Source of the DNA: Platynereis dumerilii
Lineage: Eukaryota > Annelida > Polychaeta > Phyllodocida > Nereididae
Reading direction: 5' to 3'
Assembly: GCA_026936325.1 (NCBI GenBank)
Contig: JAPTHN010000101.1
Coordinates: 62,001-126,000, forward strand
DNA length: 64,000 bases
In this document: in pieces, positions 22,104 through 31,958 of the stretch
Layout: every line of letters starts with the position of its first letter
Position numbering within the stretch: the first letter of the stretch is position 1
Notes under the pieces: model-generated
Database searches by the model: none
What the model saw: the letters and a program-made list of their open reading frames with translations, nothing else
What the model was told of the DNA's origin: nothing
Position numbers and translations under genes: made by a program

Positions 22104-22657
22104 GCCTGGCTTGTTAAAACTATTAAGTAGATGTCCACAGAAGACCTTAGGTTTGTAGTGGGGGTATCATGATCTGGAGCCTGGAACCGCCTACTTCTGG
22201 CATTTTTGCGAGCTGTCTTTCCATTCAGCTGAAGTGGGGCTGGAAAGAAAGAAAAGAAGCCTTTTTTGCAACATTTTCTACGACTATAATTTAAGTAATA
22301 TTACAATACGCCTCCGGCCTCAAAAAATCTGAACTTTGTTAAGAGGTCTATTTATGCGAAATTCAGTAAATGTATTGTTTCAATGCACAAAGTGAGACAC
22401 CCATCTTTCAGAGGCCAATCTTGGCCATTCTTGTTCTTGTGCGACAGTGGTATTTTGATTGAAATAAAGCTGAATAAATGACTGCATGAGTTAACGTCTG
22501 AAATTAAGGAAGAAATAGTAACTTTATGTTGCTGTTCTGCAAATTGAGAAAATCATCTTCATAGTTAAAAAGCTGCATAGATCTTAAAGAAGACGCCAAA
22601 GCTGAGGTTTTGACAAAAATATAAGGATAGGTAGGCGAAGCTTGGGAGAGTTGGGCC

Positions 22658-23829
22658 ACTTTTTACGTTCTTGCGCCTCCTGCCGACAGTAATGATTGTA
22701 TACAGGCCTGTAGAAAACTGTTCAAGTTGGACTCCACTGGAGTACTGCAGCCCCCCTTGCATGTCACAACATTTAACCCTTTAGCTCTTTTAAGGCTATT
22801 TATCACACCATGTTGACAGTCCCTAGTTTGTCACCCTTTCCAGATGTTTTAAGTTTACCCCTCAAGTCCGCATGCCTTAAATTGTATACACACATGTAAT
22901 ACAGTCTGTATATTGCATGCATGCCATTTAACAGTTCAAAGTCATGATGCATGGATGCTTGGTGTTTTTCTATCACGAGCGATGTTGACACGGTGTCATC
23001 AATGGTGAAAGTTGCTATTAAATAATAATTAACACTTTGTGAGACTTCGGGGAACGTTGGATTTTCATAGCCAGGCAGTCAAGGAGAAAACCCTAATCAC
23101 AGTACTTTTGGATTTTTGTTGGATTCACCATGAGAAACTGTTGTGGTAAGTGGATTCATGTTGCTGGTTTATTTGTGTCAATATCATTTGTATACAGGAA
23201 TGTCTATTATAGATACATTTTACATGTGTTTGTCATTAATTGAATTGAATACCATACACAGTATCATACTATCTTAGGTATAGTTTTTTGGTTCAATTAG
23301 GATGTTTTATGGCTTGTACTTGGAAATTGATGGAACTACGCAATAATAGCTTGAAATATGTATTTATTTGATGAATTATTGGATGGTAACTACACCTGCA
23401 GAAAAACAAAACGTATAGAATTTTAAAAAGTATGTGCTAGCCAATTTTTGATGCATGTCTGCCTTTCTAAATCAAACTCCATCATTTAAATGTATAAGAT
23501 GTTATCATATCCCCAACCTCTGTTGCTTTCTTTGTTTATAGGTGAAATTAGATGTTTAGTACAAATGCTGGAAGGATCAGACAGGTTGGAATGTGGTGCA
23601 AGATGATCCACTACTGCCTTGGACGTGTATTATGATGGTGTTGACATGATGAGTGAAGGTGAATATATTATATTATAAATGATTATCATATTTTGCTAAA
23701 TTTTCATCATCCTCGCCTTCATGAATTTACTTCCCGATCTTTAAAGTATTATGAGACATGTATACATGTGCTCTTTGATGAGTCCTAACATCTTAAAATC
23801 GAGTTAATAAGTTCATTTGTTAATTACAG
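22658..23829. other. Left end of the nuclease element and two probable 5' UTR exons
   Basis: A probable exon ends at 23,145 (donor TGTTGTG|GTAAGT). A second runs 23,542-23,658 (acceptor tttgtttatag, donor GTGAAG|GTGAAT). The third begins at 23,830 exactly at an ATG. Spliced together the first two give only short frames with stops, so they are probably untranslated leader exons of the nuclease gene. Confidence 0.45.
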
Positions 23830-24414
23830 ATGTTGCTACGAAGCCTGCTGCACCTCACTATCCTGGATGAGGACAATATTTCCCGGAAGATAAACTCTGA
23901 TGCATTTTTACAGTTTATTCGTGATAACAAAACAGCTGAAGAGAAGAAAGAAAAACCGAAGGTTCCCAGAAAGTCAAATTTCACTCGAGACATCCAAAGA
24001 CACTATGGTATCAATGGTGAATACATTCCATTTTCTTGTGTAGTTAGATACATTTTTAACAACAGTGAGGAACTTCAAGTGCTGAATAAGCTTTCGAAGG
24101 ATATATGTTTGTCTTGTACAAAAACAGTGCCAAAGGTCAAGGATAACCCCGTGGACCAAGCTGACCACACATGTTTTGATCTTTATGAATTGTTAGCAAA
24201 TGACGTTTGTGTTTTCTTATTGACTTCGATTACTCTTTTGATGAAAATTGTTTACCATCATTACAATTGTGTTTCAAATCAGCATTTGAAGACCCAAAAA
24301 AATGGAAGAAAATTTGTTGGTTTGAACATTACTTTGTTCAAAGCAGCTACTTCAAAGTTAGTGATGATATTCCAAGTCAAACAGTATCAAAGTGGAAATT
24401 TTTACAGTATTTGA
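23830..24414 (+). CDS. Nuclease-element protein, N-terminal block (frame 1)
   Basis: The start ATG lies immediately after an acceptor (gttaattacag). The block contains a lysine/proline-rich basic stretch (KEKPKVPRKSNFTRD, residues about 41-56) and cysteines in ICLSCTKTVPK and DHTCFDLYEL, which could be part of a zinc site. The meaningful reading leaves this frame near 24,205: the next block (24,207 on) continues with FLIDFDYSFDENCLPS in another frame, and the last 60 or so codons of this frame look random. I recognise no domain. The shift may be a mutation, a sequencing error or, less likely, programmed frameshifting. Confidence 0.55.
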   Translation: MLLRSLLHLTILDEDNISRKINSDAFLQFIRDNKTAEEKKEKPKVPRKSNFTRDIQRHYGINGEYIPFSCVVRYIFNNSEELQVLNKLSKDICLSCTKTVPKVKDNPVDQADHTCFDLYELLANDVCVFLLTSITLLMKIVYHHYNCVSNQHLKTQKNGRKFVGLNITLFKAATSKLVMIFQVKQYQSGNFYSI

Positions 24415-25562
24415 AAACTTTGAAAAAGACAGGTGAAGCTTGGGTTGCAGAATGTAAATCATTTATGAAAACTCAAAGAAGTCGATTGAATGCAGCAAAG
24501 ATACAGTCAACAGTTCAATTGTATGCACATACTGCTCATCGCCCTCTGATATTAGAAGAATGCATAACTGACTTTTTTGAGGAAGAGGGCTCTGATTCTG
24601 CTGCTCGAGTAATCATCTTGCCACAAAATGGTTCAAGAGAGGAAAATACACTGGATTTGTACATTGACAATTTGACTTCAGATTCCACAATTTCTGCTGG
24701 CAGGGCTGACAGAATATCCCAGAAATTAGCTGATGAACATGGGGTAGGCATTAGGAAAATTGTGACACTTAAACCCCACACATTATCACCCTATTTTGAT
24801 GAAGGTGTAGCATCAAAAAGGTTTCGCCTAAAAGATGATTTGGTTGTGGGAAAATTAAATTCTGAACAGATTGAAGAAATGCATTTAACTTCTAATATTT
24901 CAACAACAGAGAGATGTGACAAGTGTTTCCCTAGGGACATGCCAAAACCTATATCCATGGGCAGTTTTGATATATTTGAAGAATGGTTGTCTTTGCCAAT
25001 TATTAGCAATACTTTGCTCTCATGTTTTATAAATAAACGGACAATAATGAGCACAAGCCGTGAGTCAGTTGCTTCTTACTTGAAAAGGAAGCTGGAACAA
25101 CTGTTCTTTGCACATGATATCGTTATTAATTGTCACAATATGAAGCACATTGGTGTCATGCAAGAGGCATTCTCTAAAGACCTACTGTTGTATCACCAGA
25201 ACTTGAACAATCTCTTTGAGATTACAAATAGGATGGGTGTCACAAGCAGTCTTTCCTCTACATGTAATATGATAACTGAAGAGACAGCCGAAGATAGACT
25301 TTCATTCAAAATTTACATGAAAGAGCACGAGCTTGATTACATCACTTTTGAAGGATTGAGACAGCAGTACGTCACTCTCACAAGATGTTATATGATTGTG
25401 ATGTTGGATAATCTTGTGCGTCTGATCTTTAAAAATGATCCAATTCCTGGAGAGAGTCGAACAGGTCAAAAGTGTCTCCTACCAATTACATTGCAAGGAC
25501 TGCCAAAAGATTCCCTAGAGGCATCACTTTGGCATGATTCAGATACTTGCTTGGAACCCTGA
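24207..25562 (+). CDS. Nuclease-element protein, middle block (frame 2)
   Basis: About 450 codons with no convincing ATG at its beginning, in keeping with being the interior of a larger protein. Visible: WKKICWFEHYFVQ, FFEEEGSDSAARVI (residues about 125-138) and a CDKCFP pair near residue 238. It ends near 25,562, where the sense continues in the next block after a one-base frame change within 25,534-25,562. The 29-bp overlap of the two frames gives LWHDSDTCLEP against IQILAWNPDTQDCSCKRP. I do not recognise a domain; by position it could hold the DNA-binding part or part of a transposase core. Codon use is even and AT-rich like the rest of the gene. Confidence 0.55.
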   Translation: MCFLIDFDYSFDENCLPSLQLCFKSAFEDPKKWKKICWFEHYFVQSSYFKVSDDIPSQTVSKWKFLQYLKTLKKTGEAWVAECKSFMKTQRSRLNAAKIQSTVQLYAHTAHRPLILEECITDFFEEEGSDSAARVIILPQNGSREENTLDLYIDNLTSDSTISAGRADRISQKLADEHGVGIRKIVTLKPHTLSPYFDEGVASKRFRLKDDLVVGKLNSEQIEEMHLTSNISTTERCDKCFPRDMPKPISMGSFDIFEEWLSLPIISNTLLSCFINKRTIMSTSRESVASYLKRKLEQLFFAHDIVINCHNMKHIGVMQEAFSKDLLLYHQNLNNLFEITNRMGVTSSLSSTCNMITEETAEDRLSFKIYMKEHELDYITFEGLRQQYVTLTRCYMIVMLDNLVRLIFKNDPIPGESRTGQKCLLPITLQGLPKDSLEASLWHDSDTCLEP

Positions 25563-28500
25563 TACACAAGACTGTTCATGTAAAAGGCCTTTACAAATGC
25601 AGCCACATGAAGTTGACAGCTACTTAATTGAGCTTACATATGATGAGAGGTTAGCAATGGGAAAATTTGAAAGATTGTCTGTGTGGGGCTGTCCTGATTT
25701 ATGGAATTTCTTGCATACATCATCATCCGTGATGGAATGTGTTCAGGCAGCAGTAAATACAGATCCTCAGTCAGACTCAAACATTAATGAAAGTGATTCA
25801 TTGATAATTCAAACTCCAGCTATTGATGAACAAGAAGAATGTCAGGAGGAATTGGAGTCTATGCTTGAGGTTCACAGAAAGTTGCATGATCTTGAGCCAA
25901 ACAGCGATGAGGAGACCGAACAGTCATCAAGCATTGATGAACTTGCAGCAGAACTTAGTATGTCGGCAATAGAAACTTCAACTGATTCTCTCTTAGGAGC
26001 CGTTGCCAATATGAAATTAGACAATGAAGTCAGGATTACATCTAAGGCAACAACAGTTGATATATTGCAGTCCTTTGGTGTTGAGAAGTATGTTGTTGGA
26101 CCTCTGCTGACCTTGCACCCTCCACCTGCAGTGGGACGGGATGATGACATAGAGAAATTGCATGAAATATTGTATGACATCCTTATTAAAACAGACTATT
26201 TTGATAATGAAGGCAAGTCCAACCAAGATCGTATCCTAGTTGGAGTTGACCACAAAATAGGCAAAAACTTGCTGTCCCTGATGAAACGAGATGTTATATT
26301 TCAGCAGTTTCTTCCTGAATTCCCTCCACTGCATCTGAGAAAAAGTAAGATCAACACATTCTTCTCAGCATACAAAGAGACTGGGATATTCCACATCCTC
26401 ATGTATATGCGTGATGATGGGATTGCAGACTGGTCTAAATTGTCTGATTCGACTCACATTGATTGTGCAACTCGTACTATTCGTCGTATTGCCCTTGGCC
26501 TGCAACTTACATTCCTTATCAGCTTTCTTGGTGCTCTTCCACCAAACGAAGCTCAAGCTTTGTTGACTGAACTAACTGGTGAAAAGCCAAGCTCCATTTG
26601 TGAAAAGTGGAATGACAAGTATCAATTATTTGTGAATAATGCCTGCAAAGACAATGCAACATTTGCACTTCATAGTGAATGGTTGGATCATTGCAACGAA
26701 ATCTTGGCCATTGCACTTGCTGAAAGAATGTCCGGACCTGATGGTTATTATCTTCTTTTGGCTGCTGTTAAACGTTCACTGCCTTTCAGCTTTTTAAATG
26801 GGGCAGGATCATATGCTCCATACACAGTTGACTTATTGATCCATCACTACACTGCTGGAGTATTTCATCGAAACATGAAAATGGCTTTATTCTCAACCCC
26901 GATATATAGGAGTGCCAAGAATCTTGGTTCTGATACCAAAAGAGAGGTTGGTCATAAATCAGCTTTGAAAGCATTCAAGCCTGCCTCTAATGTAGCAACA
27001 ATTCAGAAACGTATGTCTCGCTTGGATGACCAGTTGTCTCTACACGATTCAATATTCAGTTCATCTGTTGCTACATCAGATTCTGTCATAGACTGTCTTA
27101 GTTGGGACCTTGATAAAACCGATTTAGAATATGCTTACAGAGTTGCAGGTCTTGTGCTTAGACAAAAAGCACTGCAGTGCCACAAAGATGAGACACCTTA
27201 TAATATGTACACCAAACAACCAACACTTTTGTCCAGCAACATCCTTGACAAGAATACTGAAGACATCGGAAAGTTTCTTGCAAGGAAGTACATATACAAA
27301 GAAAAGAAAATTCCTGGCTATGATCAACCAATTCCACCTGAACTTACCACCCAGAGTTCAAATCAGCTGGTAAAAAGAGCTGTCAAGTCAGCTGGCAACA
27401 CCTTGAAGCGAACCAGCAGAGGTGCAGGTGGAAAGGAAAGGTCAAAAGAAGAAGCAGAACAACAAATCCAGTTAAAGAAAACCAAGAGAAACGTAGAGGT
27501 CGCACAATGTTTAAGCTCTGATTTGAATACTTGCCAGGCCTTAGTGAAACCGAGTGGAGAGAAACATGCAAAGCAGAAATCTGTTTACATGGCACAAGCT
27601 CTTCAAAAGTTGTTTCAGGTGGTATCAACAACCACCAACCAGAGCAATCAGAGTTGGTTTTACTCATGCCAAAATAACATGTTAGGCTCGCTCACAAACA
27701 CCAGTGTCAGTTGTGCCGTTTTTGAATTTGCTGGCGTAAAATTTAAAACGAATAACTCTACTGGCCAAGAGTATCTCAAATCTATAGAGCAGTACACGCT
27801 CAAGCCTATTTTGAGACAGTTAGGTCATGTCAGTGATATGGTGATTTGTGAAGAGAAGTATCTCTTCACACCTGACATTTTGAAGGATAACACCAGAAAG
27901 GCCAGGCAAGATATGTCATCAAAGCGTGTGTCTGTTGCTCATCTTCGAAGTAACGATGAGATATTGAGTGTCGATAAGTTTGACACAGAGGCTGTCAGAA
28001 CAACAGCTATTGGAAAAAGTTTGATTGGAACATTTCTTGCCAGCAATATTCAAGATCTTGATATGGGTGGAAGAGAAATGAATATTATTGTTGACAGCGA
28101 ACTGTTCATTGAAGGTTGTTCCTGCAATTCTGATGTATGTACTTGTACTGACAAATACACATTGCCTATCAAGTGTACGTTTGGACAACAAGGTGTGGTA
28201 GATGGGCCATCAAAAATGACGGAAGTTCAGCAGCGGAAAGGAGAAGCTGAGATGTCTCAGTGCGACTGGGTTATTCATTTTTTGCCACTGCTGTTACCTG
28301 GCGATTCTATTGCCAGTTTTGTCACATCTGGTGACATAGACTCGGTAGTTATTCACATGTTTGTTCTGGGGAAATACTGGAAGGACACTGCAATCAATGA
28401 CAGGCCAGTGGTATATGTTGCACTGCAAAAGCCTGGAAGAAAATGGGATGTCTACAACATCACCTTGATGTTAAATACCTTGCAAAATGCCTTCTGTGAC

Positions 28501-29181
28501 AATATCATTGGTCCTAAAGTTGCTGTCATGCTCTGCATTGGAGGCAATGATTTTTTGCCTGGGTTTAGCAATATTTCACACGCAAAGGTTATATCTACCT
28601 TCGTGGACAACAGTGAATATATGAATTCCCTAATGACCCTGGAAGACACAAACATTTCATTGAATACTGAAATGTTTGTAAAATTTGTGAAAAACCTGTA
28701 CAGCAAAGGCAAAGTTGGGTTAACACTTTCTTTTGATGAAGTCCGTCAAAATACAATTATGAAAAAACAGTCAAAGAAAGGTATAGCTGAGCATGGTACA
28801 CTAGTAAACCATCCACGAAATTGGCTACCACCCAAAGGTGCACTTGAAAGACTGGCAGGCCTTGTTCAGCATCAAATTTTGTACCTGGAAACAGCAGGTT
28901 TTCATGACAAGCCTTTACCTTCCTTCCACTTATGCCAATGTCTTATCATTGTAAATGGAAGAGTTAAGTATGACTTCGGTCCTGAGAGCCATGTCTCTAC
29001 TCTTGAAGAGCTCACTATTAACCTCACTGACAAAGCTGCCATGGATATGGCTAAGGCCAAAGCTGTCACACCGAAAAAGAGGAAACCCGGAAAAAGGGCT
29101 TTAGGGTACACTCCCCAAAAGGGACAAAACAGGAAAAAGCATCAACCCCCTAAAACATCTACACCAAAGAAAGGACATTAA
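25534..29181 (+). CDS. Large orphan protein with C-terminal FEN/XPG-type nuclease domain
   Basis: 1,215 codons. The C-terminal third shows the acidic signature of the FEN/XPG/XRN superfamily: MNIIVDSELFIEG (about 849), RKGEAEMSQCDW (about 901-912, like the XPG-I EAEA..C box), VTSGDIDSVVIHMF (about 929-942, like SEDSDLL) and CIGGNDFLPGF (about 1,000-1,010, like GCDYxxG or the XRN GNDFLP). A Cys-rich CSCNSDVCTC precedes them. The tail is strongly basic (PKKRKPGKRA, then KKHQPPKTSTPKKGH), likely a nuclear signal. Residues 1-840 match no domain I know; LVGVDHKIGKNLLSL (about 234-248) and DGYYLLLAAVKRSLPF (about 406-421) look conserved in style. The predicted act is metal-dependent cleavage of DNA flaps or junctions, perhaps during transposition. 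A polyadenylation signal is at 30,132. Confidence 0.75.
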   Translation: MIQILAWNPDTQDCSCKRPLQMQPHEVDSYLIELTYDERLAMGKFERLSVWGCPDLWNFLHTSSSVMECVQAAVNTDPQSDSNINESDSLIIQTPAIDEQEECQEELESMLEVHRKLHDLEPNSDEETEQSSSIDELAAELSMSAIETSTDSLLGAVANMKLDNEVRITSKATTVDILQSFGVEKYVVGPLLTLHPPPAVGRDDDIEKLHEILYDILIKTDYFDNEGKSNQDRILVGVDHKIGKNLLSLMKRDVIFQQFLPEFPPLHLRKSKINTFFSAYKETGIFHILMYMRDDGIADWSKLSDSTHIDCATRTIRRIALGLQLTFLISFLGALPPNEAQALLTELTGEKPSSICEKWNDKYQLFVNNACKDNATFALHSEWLDHCNEILAIALAERMSGPDGYYLLLAAVKRSLPFSFLNGAGSYAPYTVDLLIHHYTAGVFHRNMKMALFSTPIYRSAKNLGSDTKREVGHKSALKAFKPASNVATIQKRMSRLDDQLSLHDSIFSSSVATSDSVIDCLSWDLDKTDLEYAYRVAGLVLRQKALQCHKDETPYNMYTKQPTLLSSNILDKNTEDIGKFLARKYIYKEKKIPGYDQPIPPELTTQSSNQLVKRAVKSAGNTLKRTSRGAGGKERSKEEAEQQIQLKKTKRNVEVAQCLSSDLNTCQALVKPSGEKHAKQKSVYMAQALQKLFQVVSTTTNQSNQSWFYSCQNNMLGSLTNTSVSCAVFEFAGVKFKTNNSTGQEYLKSIEQYTLKPILRQLGHVSDMVICEEKYLFTPDILKDNTRKARQDMSSKRVSVAHLRSNDEILSVDKFDTEAVRTTAIGKSLIGTFLASNIQDLDMGGREMNIIVDSELFIEGCSCNSDVCTCTDKYTLPIKCTFGQQGVVDGPSKMTEVQQRKGEAEMSQCDWVIHFLPLLLPGDSIASFVTSGDIDSVVIHMFVLGKYWKDTAINDRPVVYVALQKPGRKWDVYNITLMLNTLQNAFCDNIIGPKVAVMLCIGGNDFLPGFSNISHAKVISTFVDNSEYMNSLMTLEDTNISLNTEMFVKFVKNLYSKGKVGLTLSFDEVRQNTIMKKQSKKGIAEHGTLVNHPRNWLPPKGALERLAGLVQHQILYLETAGFHDKPLPSFHLCQCLIIVNGRVKYDFGPESHVSTLEELTINLTDKAAMDMAKAKAVTPKKRKPGKRALGYTPQKGQNRKKHQPPKTSTPKKGH

Positions 29182-30137
29182 ATGTCAGTTAGCTTTATAC
29201 TGGTATATATTTAAAATTTCTGAAAATTGCAGCTTCATTCTTTTGTCTACCACCAACTTTAAATGATTGATTTTTGCCAATTGAGATATTGTACACTGTT
29301 TTATAATTTCATGTGCTTGTTATCTGCATATCGATATGAATCTTAACTCAGTCTATACATCTGTTGTATTTTGTTATCTTGTAATATTAGTAGGAAATAA
29401 TTTGGTTATTTAATGGCATTTCTAAGACAGATTTTCAATGGAAGTGATAAGAAAATGACTGAGCACTTTGATTCAATGCATTATATGTCTGCTTCCAGTG
29501 TTTATACAAATTGATAGGATGTAGATTTTCTGTGTTATACTTCAACTTTGAAATGTTTCTGGTCATATGTGTATAATGTATACGCCTACACTAAGTTTTG
29601 TAAACTAGCAGTGCTGTAAATATGACTTATTTTACATGTTGTTCTGTACCAAATTGGTCAGAAATTGAATTATAGAATGGATAATTCATTTCATAATTGT
29701 GGAAATGAATTGATGATTTTTGTTATTTGATGATGATGAGTGGTTGTGACATCAATTGCATTTAAGCGATAATGATGATTATTACGGCGATGAAGAAAGT
29801 TTTTGTTATTTTACATACTGTAAGTTTGTGAGATTTGATGAAACAGCTAAGGCCAGAAATGGCCCAAACTGTTGATAATGATAGTTTAGACTTCAATACC
29901 TTTTGATACATATTTGACATTTTATTATTTTTGTATATCCTCAATCATTGCTTATTGAAAAATCATGTACATATACATGTATATTAGAATCATCGGACTC
30001 GCAAACTGTAAGCATTGTTTATGAAATTCATATTTTTTTAATTCAATTGACAATTGTATGATATTCAATTAAATTTATGAGTTCTTGTTTAAATGATGAT
30101 GTGTCAGGTTCAATTTGATGACATGGTATGCAATAAA
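29182..30137 (+). other. 3' UTR of the nuclease gene with AATAAA
   Basis: AT-rich non-coding sequence after the TAA at 29,181. The first clear AATAAA on this strand is at 30,132-30,137, which would give a 3' UTR of about 0.97 kb. No repeats recognised. Confidence 0.45.
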
Positions 30138-30146
30138 CAGTTAATA

Positions 30147-30671
30147 TTATCCATACTTGTGTTTTCTTGACAGTATACATATTATTGTCAGAAGTCCTGG
30201 CCCAGAGTTCTGCCTTACTGCATGAAAATAACCAATTTTCGATCCTTGTGGAGTTTTATCTTTAGCATGGTAATCTAACACTGACCCAGCACTGCAACAG
30301 TTTAACGCTAACCCCAGTGCACAGCAGGTCCCAACAGAAACCACAAAAGAAACCAGATACATGCTTTGCATTACAGAGGTCATCTGCAATGTTAACACTA
30401 AAAGATAACCAAAAAGGGGTAAAACAAAACTGTGCTGTTTTCTACAGGCCTGTATAAAGATGCTTAATGCATGTATTGCTTCTAGAAATATTTTAGAATA
30501 TATCTGTAGGATTGCATTGATAATGCGCAAGTACAGCCCTAAGAAAATTGTAAAAATTTTGGTCCAACTCTCCCCATTAAGTGGGAGGCTTGGGCCATTC
30601 AGAGGGAGACTTGGGCCATTGTAATATGTCTGGTTCGGTAAAGCTGTACTTGAAGCCAAGTTGAGGGTCAT
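30147..30671 (-). CDS. Antisense ORF with hydrophobic segments inside the nuclease element
   Basis: 174 codons on the minus strand, an unusually long open stretch for such AT-rich DNA. The first 30 or so residues cover the terminal-motif copies and read NGPSLPLNGPSLPLNGESW. Then come hydrophobic stretches, KIFTIFLGLYLRIINAILQI and FVLPLFGYLLVLTLQM, and VSFVVSVGTCCALGLAL, followed by a polar tail. It could be a small multi-pass membrane protein, an exon of one, or chance. An acceptor-like ttaacattgcag lies inside it, before ATGACCTCTGTAATG. It is not recognised as any family; a four-helix MS4A-like protein was considered without proof. Confidence 0.25.
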   Translation of the reverse strand: MTLNLASSTALPNQTYYNGPSLPLNGPSLPLNGESWTKIFTIFLGLYLRIINAILQIYSKIFLEAIHALSIFIQACRKQHSFVLPLFGYLLVLTLQMTSVMQSMYLVSFVVSVGTCCALGLALNCCSAGSVLDYHAKDKTPQGSKIGYFHAVRQNSGPGLLTIICILSRKHKYG

Positions 30672-31321
30672 ATATTTGTAACCTGTAATATTGTGGTCAT
30701 AGAAGTCATTAATCCAGAATTGAGGCCTCTTGCAACACTAGTTTGCTGTCAGACTTAAGCCTCGACCTGACGGCCCAACTCTCCCCTTCTAGATTTCCTG
30801 ATATTTAATTTTATTGGACCATGAAATGTAAGAAGGCCTAAAATTATTCAGTCTCTGTTGAAAATTGTTCTAGGCAAGTTCTTCTGTCATAATAAAAATG
30901 AATCTGGGTAAATGCGACACATGTGGGGACAATCGTGGCACTGTCCCAACTTTCCCCCATTCCACCATTTTTTTCTTAATCCCAATTATGACAAAACCGG
31001 TCGTCTGATAATTTTCCAAAATATGTCATAACAACTGAATAGTCAAGCCTATCAAGCATGCCAGAGAAAATTTTCTCAGTCCTTGTTGTCTGACAGACAA
31101 TTAAAAACTCATAACATGGCTCAGTTTTACATTTTTCATCAAAATTCTAATTTTCTTCTCTCTAAAGATCATGACACGTAAATTAGCCAAGTATGTTACA
31201 TCCATTAAAAGATATTTATTTTTATAAAATTTTGGTGGCTGCAGCTTTCTCAAAAATGTTTTAATTTCCTCAAAAATCAGGGTGGCCCAACCCTCCCTGC
31301 GGCCCAACTCTCCCAAGCTTC

Positions 31322-31958
31322 CCCCACTGAATTCAAATTATTCAAAATTTACTGATCATTTATTGGCAGCACAGGTTTTGTATATATACCCACGGATTGA
31401 TCCATTTAATGTCTTGCAGTGTGAATGTGTGATGAAGATTCATAGGAGTTTCAATGAATTCTGACGAGCAAACTGCACACTTCCAGTCCAACCGAACTCT
31501 ATCCACTGCAAGACAAAAATAATATTTATTAAATATTTATGCATGCATTGATTTATTATACATGTACAAGTATGCCTAAGAAATTCCTAACTGGGACAAT
31601 AAAGTTATTTCTACCTTCTGTCTATTGAATTCACATGCAGTTCTAAATTCTTAATAGTAAAAATTAGTAAGTAAGATCAGAAATATTTAATTAGTAGTTT
31701 CTCAGATCAAAAATCCAAAAGACTTGCTACCCAGAAAAAAAGCTACCAAACATTGAATTGTATTAGTTTGCAGAATGAAAATCACGATTAATTACAATTT
31801 CTTTCTTATCCTTCAACTGACCTTAAAAAGCTTTCATAAGATCTGAGAGCTAGCAATCAATTGCCAGGCCTAACAGAAGTTTCTTAATACCTTATAAATC
31901 AGAACTACAATTAGTTATAGGAAAAACATCTAGGCCTATAATCCAAAATAACAAGAAC
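31322..31958. other. Intron 1 spacer
   Basis: AT-rich; no gene recognised. A minus-strand acceptor-like sequence (tttttgtcttgcag, near 31,505) precedes about 115 bp that is open in one frame (DRVRLDWKCAVCSSEF...), with a weak donor near 31,388. Too little to call an exon. Confidence 0.4.

Larger units (their letters stand above)
17183..22636. other. Lectin gene 2 intron 1, first part
   Basis: No coding exon recognised. Holds repeat R1 (17,683-17,885), inverted repeat R2 (18,035-18,255), a palindrome (18,289-18,353), degenerate duplications, a 200-bp tandem repeat and a tiny retroinsertion, each listed separately. Between about 20,500 and 22,030 only scattered 'gaaattcacatgcca' motifs link to the duplications at 18.6-19.2 kb. 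Confidence 0.6.
22637..31321 (+). mobile_element. 8.7-kb TIR element carrying an XPG-like nuclease gene (Academ-like DNA transposon candidate)
   Basis: An exact 21-bp inverted repeat (GAAGCTTGGGAGAGTTGGGC + C at 22,637-22,657; complement at 31,301-31,321) bounds the unit. The right end has further copies of the GGCCCAACTCTCCC motif near 30,566, 30,771, 30,943 and 31,283, and the reversed GGGAG.CTTGGGCC form near 30,585 and 30,600. Inside is one large plus-strand gene with FEN/XPG nuclease motifs. From memory, Academ DNA transposons encode an XPG-type nuclease beside their transposase, which fits. No clean target duplication was found: the left flank ends TAGGC, the right flank starts CCCCACT. 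The outermost bases may therefore be misplaced. The element sits in lectin intron 1, same strand. Confidence 0.65.
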
